Positions 1 to 8,107 are shown, counted from the first letter of the stretch. The stretch: DNA of 9,971 nt from Oscillospiraceae bacterium (GCA_017539885.1 JAFYCC010000047.1:1-9971), one strand, 5' to 3'. The notes: generated by a model from the letters alone, not told the origin. Made by a program: numbers and translations.

Positions 1-427
1 ATGCTGTGTTTTCACCGCCTGCGGTTCCGAGAAGGAGATCCAGTTCGAACCGCAGAACGCAGCGGATGAACTCCAGAAAAGCGAGGCGTTCTCGGACATC
101 CTCAGTCCCGTAGGTCCGGCGATCGCGGCGATGCTGTACGGTGTGGATGAAGCCGATATCGACACCTGCAGCGTTCTCTGCTCCACCGGCGCTACTGCGG
201 AGGAGATCGCGGTTTTCCGCTGCAAGGACGAAGCTTCCGCGGCTAAGGTCGAGCAGGGTGCGAAAGCCCGTGTGCAGTCTCAGAAGGAAGCCTACGAGTC
301 CTACGCCCCGCAGGAGATCCCAAAACTCGAAGCTGCGGCGATCCGCAGAGCCGGCGTTTACGTCGTCAGCGTAGTCGCCGAGGACAGCACGAAGATTTTG
401 CCGATCCTGGACAAGTATCTGAAATAA
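1..427 (+). CDS. DUF4358 domain-containing lipoprotein, 3' part (5' end outside window)
   Basis: The reading frame is open from base 2 to the TAA at 425-427, giving 141 visible residues, so the start codon lies upstream of the window. The first residues read CCVFTACGS. FTAC followed by G looks like the end of a lipoprotein signal peptide with a lipobox cysteine at bases 20-22, so the mature protein of about 135 residues is probably lipid-anchored on the outer face of the membrane. The remainder matches my recollection of the DUF4358 (PF14270) pattern common in Clostridia: a YGVDEADID segment, then STGATAEEIAVFRCKDE, a helical stretch rich in Ala, Lys and Gln, and a C-terminal strand pair ending in ILDKYLK. 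No biochemical function is known to me for this family. It is the only plus-strand gene and converges on the dehydrogenase gene. An internal ATG at 131 is not a credible start because the family pattern continues upstream of it. Confidence 0.8.
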   Translation, partial: CCVFTACGSEKEIQFEPQNAADELQKSEAFSDILSPVGPAIAAMLYGVDEADIDTCSVLCSTGATAEEIAVFRCKDEASAAKVEQGAKARVQSQKEAYESYAPQEIPKLEAAAIRRAGVYVVSVVAEDSTKILPILDKYLK

Positions 428-438
428 ACCGATCGACA

Positions 439-474
439 ACAGAAATGACGCCGCGGAAGCGGCGTCATTTCTGT
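439..474. terminator. Bidirectional intrinsic terminator between convergent genes
   Basis: A perfect 16-bp inverted repeat (439-454 with 459-474) encloses a GGAA loop. The GC-rich core (GACGCCGC with GCGGCGTC) is flanked by AAAT on the left and ATTT on the right, so RNA from either strand has a GC stem followed by a U-rich run. It lies 11 bases after the plus-strand lipoprotein stop and 13 bases beyond the minus-strand dehydrogenase stop, where a shared terminator is expected. The run of Us is short and interrupted in both directions, so efficiency is uncertain. Confidence 0.85.
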
Positions 475-487
475 ATATTGAAGCGTT

Positions 488-1402
488 TCAGAGCGATTCG
501 ACCCATGCCTTCGTATCCGCGTAGAGCAGATCGAACAGCCGCTGCGTGTTGTAATCCCCGGCGAAACTGCTGTGCGGGGTCAGGATCAGGTTCTCGATGT
601 CCCAGAGCGGACTGTCCGGCGGGAGCGGCTCCTCCTCGAACACGTCGACGGCGGCGCCGCTGAGTTTCCCGCTATGCAGGGCGTCGATCAGCGCCGGGGT
701 ATCGACGATGCCGCCGCGGCTGATATTGACGAAGACCGCACCGTCTTTCATGTTCGCAAAGCGCTTCGCGTCGAGCAGGTGGTGTGTTTCGTCACTCAGA
801 GGCACGGAGGAGACCACTATGTCGGCCTCAGGCAGGACCTCGTCCAGACGGTCGATGTGCACGACGTCGTCATAGTATTGCTTCGGAGCCGGATGACGGC
901 AGAGGCCGGTCACGACGCAGCCCATAGCCTGAAAACGCTTTGCCGTCTCCGTGCCGATGCTGCCGGAACCGATGATGCAGACCTTTTTCCCGCCGAGCTC
1001 GCCAAGCCGCTCCGCCTTGTCCCACACGTGCGCGCTCTGCAGTTTCCGGAATGCATTCGCGCCCTTATAGATCTGCAGGACGCCGCACAGTACGAATTCC
1101 GCGATGGGGATGCTGTAGACGTCATGCGCGTTGTACAGACTGATGCCGTGCTCGCGGATGTAATCCATCGGCATATGATCCAGGCCAGCCGAGGTCGTGT
1201 GGATATACTTCAGAGACTTGAACTGCCGGATATCGTTATAGGAGAAGAACTGATAGCACATCACGGCGTCGATGTCGGAAAAATCCCGGTCGTAGTGCTG
1301 CAGTTCGCTTCCTTCCAGAAAGACGAGTTCAAAGCCCAGATCCTCCAGTTTTCTTAGCATCTCGGGCGTGTAGCCGTCCATTCTTGCCATCAGAAATTTC
1401 AT
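488..1402 (-). CDS. D-2-hydroxyacid dehydrogenase family oxidoreductase
   Basis: A 304-residue cytosolic oxidoreductase of the D-isomer-specific 2-hydroxyacid dehydrogenase family, which interconverts 2-keto acids and D-2-hydroxy acids using NAD(P)H. The length is usual for the family. A substrate-binding half (about 1-100) is followed by a Rossmann domain with GSGSIG at 145-150, then the three catalytic residues in their normal contexts: Arg229 (NISRGG), Glu258 (DVFEEEPLP) and His277 (LTPHSSF). After the second Rossmann strand the sequence is GLCRHP, with Arg169 where NAD-specific members usually carry Asp, which hints at NADPH preference as in GhrA-like reductases. The substrate cannot be read from sequence; glyoxylate, hydroxypyruvate or a branched keto acid are all possible. 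The ATG is preceded by GGGAGGGAGG about 6 bases upstream. It lies 73 bases downstream of the PPOX-like gene, with an intrinsic terminator in between. Confidence 0.92.
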   Translation of the reverse strand: MKFLMARMDGYTPEMLRKLEDLGFELVFLEGSELQHYDRDFSDIDAVMCYQFFSYNDIRQFKSLKYIHTTSAGLDHMPMDYIREHGISLYNAHDVYSIPIAEFVLCGVLQIYKGANAFRKLQSAHVWDKAERLGELGGKKVCIIGSGSIGTETAKRFQAMGCVVTGLCRHPAPKQYYDDVVHIDRLDEVLPEADIVVSSVPLSDETHHLLDAKRFANMKDGAVFVNISRGGIVDTPALIDALHSGKLSGAAVDVFEEEPLPPDSPLWDIENLILTPHSSFAGDYNTQRLFDLLYADTKAWVESL

Positions 1403-1422
1403 CGTTTTCCTCCCTCCCGTGG

Positions 1423-1460
1423 AAAAACCGCGCCCGGCTGATCATCTTCAGCCGGGCGCG
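1423..1460 (-). terminator. Intrinsic terminator after the PPOX-like gene
   Basis: On the minus strand a perfect 12-bp GC-rich stem (CGCGCCCGGCTG at 1429-1440 pairing with 1449-1460) with an 8-base loop is followed by G and five Ts (1423-1427). This is a textbook rho-independent terminator 15 bases past the stop of the 1476-1868 gene. Its U-tract ends about 20 bases before the dehydrogenase start codon, so it also sits in the dehydrogenase leader. Confidence 0.93.
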
Positions 1461-1475
1461 CCGTAGCAATCGTTG

Positions 1476-1868
1476 TCAGAACTTGATCTCGACGGGAGGC
1501 GCAGTGAAGGAGCTGATGGTCGCGGTCGCGTCCTTCATATAAAAGACCTCGGTGTTGCCGTCGTCCGCCTTGTACATGCCCTTCAGGCTCGGATTCGCCT
1601 CGAGCATGGACTCCTTGGCCTCCAGGCGGTCGTCCTCCACGAGGGTGCACGCGATGCGGATCCACTCGCCGGCTCTCATGGCGCAGATCTCGCACTTGCC
1701 GTTTGCAAGCAGCTGTCTGGAGACGGCCTTTACCTTGCCGGTCTGGATGTAAAGCTTTCCCTCAAAGAGGTTGATCGTCCCGAAAGGACGGACGTGCGGC
1801 TGGTCGCCGTCGACGGTGGCCAGATAATAGGTCTTTGCCTCTTTCAGAAAATCGTAAACTCTCTGCAT
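1476..1868 (-). CDS. Pyridoxamine 5'-phosphate oxidase (PPOX)-family flavin split-barrel protein
   Basis: A small cytosolic protein of 130 residues. The start (VYDFLKEAKTYYLATVD, then GDQPHVRPFGTI up to residue 32) is the recognised opening of FMN-binding split-barrel proteins of the PPOX/NimA-like group. Arg27 and the segment around Lys45 (IQTGKVKAVS) are in the usual flavin-phosphate contact regions. The protein lacks the length and C-terminal domain of true PdxH (about 200+ residues), so pyridoxal phosphate synthesis is not implied; such short members typically bind FMN, F420 or heme and act as reductases of unknown substrate. The ATG has a modest AAAGGG ribosome site about 10 bases upstream, a good promoter (1927-1955) and a strong terminator (1423-1460), so it can be a single-gene transcript. 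It lies 123 bases downstream of the large transporter-protease gene, with no convincing terminator between. Confidence 0.88.
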   Translation of the reverse strand: MQRVYDFLKEAKTYYLATVDGDQPHVRPFGTINLFEGKLYIQTGKVKAVSRQLLANGKCEICAMRAGEWIRIACTLVEDDRLEAKESMLEANPSLKGMYKADDGNTEVFYMKDATATISSFTAPPVEIKF

Positions 1869-1926
1869 TTTCTAAGCACCCTTTCTTTTCATAATAACTC
1901 TAAAACGAACGGCCTGTATCACTGAC

Positions 1927-1955
1927 ATTCTAGCACGAACCCCTGCGTTTGTCGA
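1927..1955 (-). promoter_or_regulatory. Sigma-A type promoter for the PPOX-like gene
   Basis: Read on the minus strand: TCGACA, 17 bases, TAGAAT. Each hexamer differs from consensus at one position and the spacing is optimal. The -10 element is 58 bases upstream of the ATG at 1868, leaving a leader of about 50 nt. Confidence 0.75.
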
Positions 1956-1991
1956 GACATTTTCCCCTTTGCGCTTCGAGACGGTCTCCGC

Positions 1992-4681
1992 TCAGTTGAA
2001 CAGCGTCATGACGAACAGTCCGAGACTGATGACCACGAACAGGATCATGCCGAAATTGACCCACGCGGTCCTGAACCGCGTTCCCTGCGGAAGCTCAAGC
2101 GCCGCGTGTTCAAAACGCAGCCTGCGCGCATTGAGGCACAGCAGCACGAGGCCGGCGATCGCCGAGCCGATCAGAACGATCTCATAGAGTCCGAGGATGA
2201 CGAGGCCCGGCGTCGCCATTCCGGCGATTGCGGCGATATCCAGCTGATCGAGCGGCAGCGACGCGGCGGACTGCGCCGACTCCAGCAGCATGGGGCTGAC
2301 CACGCCTCCGAAGAAATTGATGAGCATATGCAGAGCGCAGCTGTACCAGAGTTTCCCGCTGCGCAGATACACATAGCCGAACACGAGGCCGAGCAGGAAC
2401 GCGTAAAAAGCCTGCCCGAAATTCCCGTGAAACAGCGCGAAGAGGACTGCTGAAGTCACTACCGCGAGCTTCTCTCCGTAGGCGTGCATGCGTCCGATCA
2501 GCTGCTTCCGGAAGATGAATTCCTCGATGATCGGTCCGATCACGGCCACGAGGAGGATCTGCAGGATCATGGAATCGTTCCCGAGCAGCGCGTCGAGCGG
2601 ATTCGCTGCCTGCTTCCCGATCAGCGCTCCGAGAACGCCGTTGACGAACTGTCCGAGAAGACTGCCGGCGAGCATCAAAAACACGCTTATGAACACGGCC
2701 TTGACCATCACGGAAGGCCGCAGGCTCTTCTTTTCAATGGGAAAGCGCGGCGAGCGCCGGATCAGCAGCATTGCGAGCGGCAGAGCGATCAGGTACTGCG
2801 GCGCGAAATTCACGACCCACAGCCACGCCGTCTGCATCCAGTCCTCGCGCACGACGCTCAGTATCGTGGAAAGAATCAGGGAAAAAGCGATGTAAACCGC
2901 CATAAACAGGCTGAGGCCCCCGCCTATCCTGGAGAAATTGCGACGCGCGATGCCAAGCTGCACGCTGCAGGTCTCAGTCGGAGCGGCAAACGGTTCTGCG
3001 CTGTACGCCGGGAGCGCGGGCGCGCTCCTGTCCACAGGCACGGCGGCCGTATTCCTGTTCGGCGGATCGATGTAACGCGGGCAGAGCGCGAAGAAGAGGA
3101 AGCCGAGCGCGATGTTCAGCACAGCCGCGATCACGGCGCCGAGCGCCGTATGATGGGTTATGATCGCGATCGCAAGGATGGCGATATCGGGGATCAGCCC
3201 GAAGTAGATGAACAGGATCTGTACAAACTGCTTGAGCGTCTTTCCGGCCGAGACGGGAACAGACAGATTGATGAATGCGCCGACGGTCGTGGCGTAGAAG
3301 TCGATCGACACGATGAAAGGCAGCCACGCCAGCGCCGGGAACGGATTCGTCCAGAGCAGCAGGATCCCCAGGATCAGCGCGGGCAGAACGTCCAGCAGAC
3401 AGTTCACGGTGCCGCCCATCAGCGACCAGAAGAGCTTCTCGCCGGTGCGCTCCGGTATGAGCACGAACCAGTCCATTTTCGTATCCTGCTCCAGCGGGTT
3501 GCCCAGCGCTCTGAAAAACGAGAACGCCGCCAGGATGAGCACGACGGGGATCGGATTCACGAAGCCGATCACGTAGCGGCACAGGAGCGCCGCTGCCGCC
3601 GCCGCGAGCAGATAGGTCTCCATCGTCTTGGTCAGGAACCCGAAGTGCGCGAAGCGGAATCGGTTATAAAGCGATTTGTAGAAGAAAATGTTCGCGCCGG
3701 CGCCGCGGTTGAGACCGTCGCGCCTGAGCTTCTCGCTGCGGTCCTTCTTCCTCTTCCGTAACGCCACGCCGCCCGATTTTTCCGCTCTGGCCTGCTCCAG
3801 GAGCTCCGCTGTCTCTTCGGATTTCGCCATGGCGTCCTCATAGAAATCCGCCTTGACGTTCCATATGATGAGGATGAGCGCCGCGCAGGCGACGAGCGAT
3901 GCGGCCAGACAGATCAGCGAAGGAGCGGTCTTTCCCTCCACCGCGTACATCAGAAAACCCTTGATCCAGCCCCACAGCGGGATGTAGCGGCTCGCGGGCG
4001 CGTTGAAAAAGCGCTGTGCCGCCTCGAGCGGTCCCGCTCCGCTCGTTTTCCAGAAGAATACGAATCCGGCGGCGATCAGCAGCACCACGAGATACACGCC
4101 GCGGCGCAGGTTCTTTTTCAGCCCGGCATGTGTCGAGCATACGGTATAGAGCAGCACCTGGATCAGTTTTCCGGAGATCAGCGCAAGACCCCAGGCTCCG
4201 ATCACCGCAAGCGCCGCCCATATGCCCAGGCCGAGATTCAGCGTCAGGTTCGGCAGCTGGAAAAGCATATAGACGCTTGCGAAAAGCGCGAGTCCGAGCT
4301 GCGTCATGAGTCGGAACATCAGAACGGTCTGCGGCTTCATCGGCGACGGAAACAGCAGACTCACGTCCGCAGGCAGAAAGATCCTGCTGCCGTTCTTGTC
4401 CGCGCTGATCGCCTCGAAAACGAACAGCGCAAGGATCACGCCGCCCGCGATCAGTTCGATCAGCGGCTCTTTTTCAATGATCGGCGGTTTCTCCGGCTCT
4501 TCGATCTCCTCCTGAGCGGTATCCGGCTCGTTGCTGTCCGCCAGATTCGCGATCGTGGCGGCGCCGAAGCCGATCAGGCCGCCAAACACCACGCAGGCGA
4601 CGATAAAGATCAGCACCCATGTCTTGAACAGCTTTTTCAGCTGATTCAGGAAGGAGTGGACCGCATAATACCCGAACAGTC

Positions 4682-4685
<4 letters not shown>
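1992..4685 (-). CDS. Fused ABC exporter-like membrane domain and CPBP (Rce1/Abi-type) intramembrane protease
   Basis: An 897-residue polytopic membrane protein with roughly 20 hydrophobic segments. Residues 1-540 resemble the putative ABC exporter family (PF16962-like, EcsB-like): an N-terminal amphipathic start, a TM helix at 24-44, an acidic Pro/Glu-rich loop (50-75), then many TM helices split by a strongly basic loop (about 300-330) likely to be cytosolic. A Pro/Ala-rich linker (541-572) leads into a CPBP glutamic protease domain with all motifs: EExxxR (Glu721, Glu722, Arg726), FxxxH (Phe749, His753) and HxxxN (His786, Asn790). C-terminal TM helices finish the protein. Stand-alone exporters or CPBP proteases are about 550 and 220-300 residues, so the length fits a true fusion, and the frame runs unbroken through the junction. 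The ATG overlaps the ATPase stop by 4 nt (ATGA), with GGGGGAGG 11 bases upstream, implying translational coupling. The exporter half is assigned by overall pattern only; the protease half is firm. Substrate unknown. Confidence 0.87.
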
Positions 4686-5437
<752 letters not shown>

Positions 5438-5477
5438 GGTCGAAGCCCTCTACTTTCGTCATTACTGTAGCGACGGT

Positions 5478-5506
5478 ATTATACACAAACCGCAGATGCA
5501 AATCAA
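5478..5506 (-). promoter_or_regulatory. Sigma-A type promoter of the ABC-protease operon
   Basis: Read on the minus strand: TTGATT, 17 bases, then a perfect TATAAT (5478-5483). It is about 40 bases upstream of the ATPase ATG. The -35 hexamer abuts the T-rich tail of the preceding gene's terminator, so the transcription units are packed end to end. Confidence 0.85.
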
Positions 5507-5526
5507 TATAAAAAGACCGCAGATGC
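5489..5526. repeat. 11-bp direct repeat across the promoter-terminator junction
   Basis: ACCGCAGATGC occurs at 5489-5499, inside the spacer of the ABC operon promoter, and again at 5516-5526, inside the terminator stem of the upstream gene, 27 bases apart. It may be chance, a duplication trace, or a binding site; the copies also allow alternative pairing with the other terminator arm. Confidence 0.5.
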
Positions 5527-5541
5527 TCCCACCTGCGGTCT
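5510..5541 (-). terminator. Intrinsic terminator after the UroD-family gene
   Basis: On the minus strand an 8-9 bp stem (GACCGCAG at 5515-5522 pairing with CTGCGGTC at 5533-5540) with a 10-base loop is followed by TTTTTATATT. It lies about 18 bases past the stop codon at 5559 and matches a rho-independent terminator well. Confidence 0.88.
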
Positions 5542-5558
5542 CCTGTTCAGCTTTTGGC

Positions 5559-6563
5559 TCAGTGTCTGGAATACCAGTCGTGGCCGTACTTCAGATACTC
5601 GTCCACAGACCAGAAGTTGCGGTTCGCGGTCGTCGGATCGTCTTTCGCGCCAAGCACATAGGCGCGGAAGATGTAGGAACCGCCGGGCGCGTACTTGTCG
5701 ATCTTGTTGCGGATGCACTCGCGGATCTCCTCCTCGGTGCTCCAGCTGAAGTTGTACGCGTCCGCTGGCGAGCTGCAGCCGTTGAGGATCAGCGAGCGGC
5801 CGTACTTCTCCTTGATGCCGATCAGGTCGTTCATGTCCTGAGGCGGGTTCCAGATCTTCACGCCGAACTCCATCCACTCGTCGATCAGCACTTCGCACTT
5901 GCCGCAACAGTGCATGTCGATCGGTATGCCGAGCTCGTTGGCGTGCTTTGCCAGGCGGACCTGGAAAGGCTTGATCAGATCCTGCCACATCGTATGGGAC
6001 ATGAAGAGGTTCTTAGCCGAGGCGACGTCGTCGGTGATGCCGAATATGTCGGGACGGTAGGCGTCGATCGTGCGCTTGGCAGCTTCGTCGAAGAAATCCG
6101 CCATATAGGAGAACAGATCATAGACCTCGTCGGGATCGACGGCCATCGTCATCAGGCCTTCGGTAAAGCCCATGAACGCCATCAGGTACTGGAAATAGCC
6201 CGTGTGCGAGCCGAGCTCGACGAGCGCCTTGCTCCTGTCGACGTTCTCCAGATCCTTGCGAGCCATCTCCTTGAAATCGAAATCATCGATATTCGGGACC
6301 TTGATGACCTTCGGCCAGTCGTGGATATCCTTGAGGATGAACGCGTTCGGCGTCGGAAGCGCGAAGCCGCCGGTGCTGTCCGTCGCGGAAAACGGAACGC
6401 CGAACATATCGCCGGGCTTGCCGTCCTGCCTCGCGTAGACCTTGCTGCGCACGTGCGTGATGCAGGGATTCATTCCCTCATGCTTGTACATCAGGCTGTC
6501 GATCGGCAGCCAGTCCGGCATATCGCCTTTGAGCATCTTCAACAGGTTTTCTCTTTCCGACAT
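5559..6563 (-). CDS. Uroporphyrinogen decarboxylase (UroD/MtaA-CmuA)-family protein, probable methyltransferase
   Basis: A 334-residue cytosolic TIM-barrel protein of the UroD superfamily. It begins MSERENLLKMLKG, a usual opening for this group, contains GITDDVASAKNLFMS (175-189) at the usual GDD/TDD position, and carries His218-Cys219-Cys220-Gly-Lys-Cys223. The His218-x-Cys220 pair corresponds to the zinc-binding HxC of MtaA/MtbA corrinoid-dependent methyltransferases; Cys263 (LNGCSSP) is a possible third ligand. True HemE lacks this HxC motif, and no other heme-synthesis gene is visible, so a methyl-transfer role on a thiol or corrinoid is more likely than heme synthesis. The substrate is unknown. 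No corrinoid protein or partner methyltransferase lies in the window. The gene has its own putative promoter (6696-6724), an AAGGGAGG ribosome site about 10 bases before the ATG, and its own terminator, so it appears to be transcribed alone. Confidence 0.88.
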   Translation of the reverse strand: MSERENLLKMLKGDMPDWLPIDSLMYKHEGMNPCITHVRSKVYARQDGKPGDMFGVPFSATDSTGGFALPTPNAFILKDIHDWPKVIKVPNIDDFDFKEMARKDLENVDRSKALVELGSHTGYFQYLMAFMGFTEGLMTMAVDPDEVYDLFSYMADFFDEAAKRTIDAYRPDIFGITDDVASAKNLFMSHTMWQDLIKPFQVRLAKHANELGIPIDMHCCGKCEVLIDEWMEFGVKIWNPPQDMNDLIGIKEKYGRSLILNGCSSPADAYNFSWSTEEEIRECIRNKIDKYAPGGSYIFRAYVLGAKDDPTTANRNFWSVDEYLKYGHDWYSRH

Positions 6564-6619
6564 CGGATAAAAGCCTCCCTTTCGTCATATCTGCCTTTTT
6601 CCCTGTACGCGGACCGAAC

Positions 6620-6639
6620 GCCAACGCCCGTGCATTGGC
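6620..6639. repeat. Short inverted repeat in the leader of the UroD-family gene
   Basis: GCCAA at 6620-6624 and TTGGC at 6635-6639 can pair across a 10-base loop, about 57 bases upstream of the start codon and inside the predicted untranslated leader. The stem is only 5 bp with partial internal pairing. It could be a protein-binding dyad, but it is weak. Confidence 0.3.
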
Positions 6640-6695
6640 TGATTGCAAAATGCGCGTATCGGTTTCTAGGCAAATCGCATAATTCGGATAAGATA

Positions 6696-6724
6696 ATTGT
6701 TCTTCCAAACAGAGGAAATGTCAA
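6696..6724 (-). promoter_or_regulatory. Putative promoter of the UroD-family gene
   Basis: Read on the minus strand: a perfect TTGACA (6719-6724), 17 bases, then AACAAT (6696-6701), which matches TATAAT at four of six positions. The surrounding 6661-6775 stretch is clearly AT-richer than the genes. Transcription would start near 6689, giving a leader of about 126 nt before the ATG at 6563. A second, weaker pairing (TTGTAA, 17 bases, GATATT) lies just upstream. Confidence 0.55.
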
Positions 6725-6800
6725 CATCTTTTCTCCGAATATCTGGAATTTGATAGGAAGTTACAATACCCGAAGGAGCTTCTCCGCCGCATGCCAATAA

Positions 6801-6839
6801 AGCTCCCTGCGCCGCCTGACTGCCGCGGTGCAGGGAGTT
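6801..6839 (-). terminator. Intrinsic terminator of the purF-dapF-dapL operon
   Basis: CTCCCTGC (6803-6810) pairs with GCAGGGAG (6830-6837), extended inward by a G-T pair and four more base pairs (GCCGC with GCGGT). On the minus strand the stem is followed by CTTTATT. It begins 22 bases after the dapL stop. The T run is short, so some read-through toward the UroD-family gene is possible. Confidence 0.8.
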
Positions 6840-6860
6840 CTTGTGATTATGGATCTGCCG

Positions 6861-8069
6861 TCACAGGACAGAAAGGATACGCTCGACCGCTTCGTGCGTC
6901 GCGTCCGCGTCTCTGAAAGCCGTGACGCGGATGTAGCCCTCGCCGCTCGGTCCGAATCCGGCGCCGGGCGTCGTGACGACGCATGCCTCGTGGAGCAGGC
7001 GGTCGAAGAAGCTCCAGGAATCGGTGCCCTCCGGTGCGCGGAACCAGATGTACGGAGCGTTTTTGCCGCCGTAGACCTCAAGTCCGGCCTTCGCGAGTCC
7101 TTCGCGGATCACACGGGCGTTTTCCATGTAATACGCGACCGTTTCGCGGATCTGCTTCTGTCCCTCCGGGCTGAAGGTCGCTTCGGCGGCCCGCTGCACG
7201 ATATAGGGCACGCCGTTGAACTTCGTGCTCTGTCTGCGGTTCCAGAGCGCGTTCAGGCTCGCGCCGCCGCGTACCAGCTGCTTGGGAATCACCGTGTAGG
7301 CGCAGCGCGTGCCGGTGAAACCCGCCGTTTTGGAAAACGAGCGGAATTCGATCGCGCATTCCTTCGCGCCCTCGATCTCAAAGATGCTGTGCGGCACGCC
7401 GGGCTCCGTGATGTATGCCTCGTAAGCGCTGTCGAAAAGGATGACCGAGCCGTTCTCACGCGCGTAATCGACCCATTTCTTCAGCTGCTCCCGGCCTGCG
7501 ACCGCACCGGTCGGGTTGTTCGGATAGCAGAAATAGATGAGGTCCGGCACACGCTCCGGAAACGCCGGGATGAAGCCGTTCTCCGCCGTGCAGGGCATAT
7601 AGACCAGATTCGTCCAGTGCGTTCCGTCGTAGTCGCCGGCGCGTCCGGCCATGGCGTTGGTATCCACATATACGGGATAAACGGGGTCGCACACGGCGAC
7701 CACGTTGTCCACGGAGAAGATGTCGCCGATATTGCCACAGTCGCTTTTCGCACCATCGGAGACGAATATCTCGTCGTCCGCGATCTCCACGCCCCGCGCG
7801 CGGTAGTCGTCCCGTATCGCGAAGCGGAGGAAGTCGTACGCGCCGCAGGTCTCCTCGCAGTAACCGCGGAAGGTCTCCTTATGTCCCATCTCCTCGACCG
7901 CGCGGTGCATCGCCTCGATCACCGCGGGCGCAAGCGGCTGGGTAACGTCGCCGATTCCGAGCCGGATGAGCGGTTTTGACGGATTCTCAAACGCGCGAAC
8001 GCGCCGCCCGATCTCCGGAAACAGGTAGCCTCCCGGAAGTTTCAGGAAATTCTCGTTGACTCTGACCAT
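6861..8069 (-). CDS. dapL: LL-diaminopimelate aminotransferase
   Basis: A 402-residue cytosolic PLP enzyme that converts tetrahydrodipicolinate plus glutamate directly to LL-diaminopimelate and 2-oxoglutarate, bypassing the succinylase and acetylase routes to lysine. The opening [20 protein letters not shown] and the segment [20 protein letters not shown] are hallmarks of DapL. Further aminotransferase landmarks are YPNNPTG (182-188), Asp213 in [11 protein letters not shown] lysine Lys247 in [13 protein letters not shown], and Arg381 in GYIRVTAF for the substrate carboxylate. Length is normal for the family (about 400-410). The ATG at 8069 is preferred over an upstream TTG at 8093 because AAGGGAGG lies 4 bases before it and homologues begin near MVxxNENF. 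It lies 38 bases downstream of dapF, whose product uses the DapL product, which strongly supports the call. A terminator follows. Confidence 0.96.
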   Translation of the reverse strand: MVRVNENFLKLPGGYLFPEIGRRVRAFENPSKPLIRLGIGDVTQPLAPAVIEAMHRAVEEMGHKETFRGYCEETCGAYDFLRFAIRDDYRARGVEIADDEIFVSDGAKSDCGNIGDIFSVDNVVAVCDPVYPVYVDTNAMAGRAGDYDGTHWTNLVYMPCTAENGFIPAFPERVPDLIYFCYPNNPTGAVAGREQLKKWVDYARENGSVILFDSAYEAYITEPGVPHSIFEIEGAKECAIEFRSFSKTAGFTGTRCAYTVIPKQLVRGGASLNALWNRRQSTKFNGVPYIVQRAAEATFSPEGQKQIRETVAYYMENARVIREGLAKAGLEVYGGKNAPYIWFRAPEGTDSWSFFDRLLHEACVVTTPGAGFGPSGEGYIRVTAFRDADATHEAVERILSVL

Positions 8070-8073
8070 GGTT

Positions 8074-8081
8074 CCTCCCTT
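8074..8081 (-). promoter_or_regulatory. Ribosome binding site that sets the dapL start
   Basis: AAGGGAGG on the minus strand, 4 bases before the ATG at 8069. The competing in-frame TTG at 8093 would place this site inside the coding region, encoding an MRTEKGGT extension that matches nothing in the family. Confidence 0.85.
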
Positions 8082-8107
8082 CTCCGTGCGCAAAAGCGTT
8101 CAGGCGA

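Noticed and set aside
1399..1695. 98-codon minus-strand frame between the dehydrogenase and the PPOX-like gene
   Set aside because: It overlaps the PPOX-like gene in another frame, runs through the terminator hairpin, and is Arg/Gly-rich without motifs.
2484..3761. Long plus-strand open frame of 425 codons opposite the transporter-protease gene
   Set aside because: The predicted protein is an Arg/His/Asp/Glu-rich low-information sequence with no recognisable motif, typical of the antisense of a GC-rich gene. The minus-strand frame has clear domains and catalytic motifs.
6478..6708. 76-codon minus-strand frame starting with TTG upstream of and into the UroD-family gene, considered as a frameshifted N-terminus
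   Set aside because: The UroD protein has a complete, family-like N-terminus (MSERENLLKMLKG) with a strong ribosome site, so no missing segment needs explaining; the overlap is out of frame.
6539..6727. Possible 62-residue leader peptide gene (minus) with GGAG five bases before its ATG, overlapping the UroD start
   Set aside because: Its start codon overlaps the TTGACA of the putative promoter, so it would not be on that transcript; the peptide has no recognisable features and ends in a shifted frame inside the UroD gene. It would deserve revisiting if transcription starts upstream of 6727.
6828..7979. Plus-strand open frame of 383 codons opposite dapL
   Set aside because: Antisense shadow of a confidently identified enzyme gene, with no recognisable domain.
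8070..8093. N-terminal extension of DapL from a TTG at 8093
   Set aside because: The extension encodes the ribosome binding site itself (AAGGGAGG) and matches no known DapL start.
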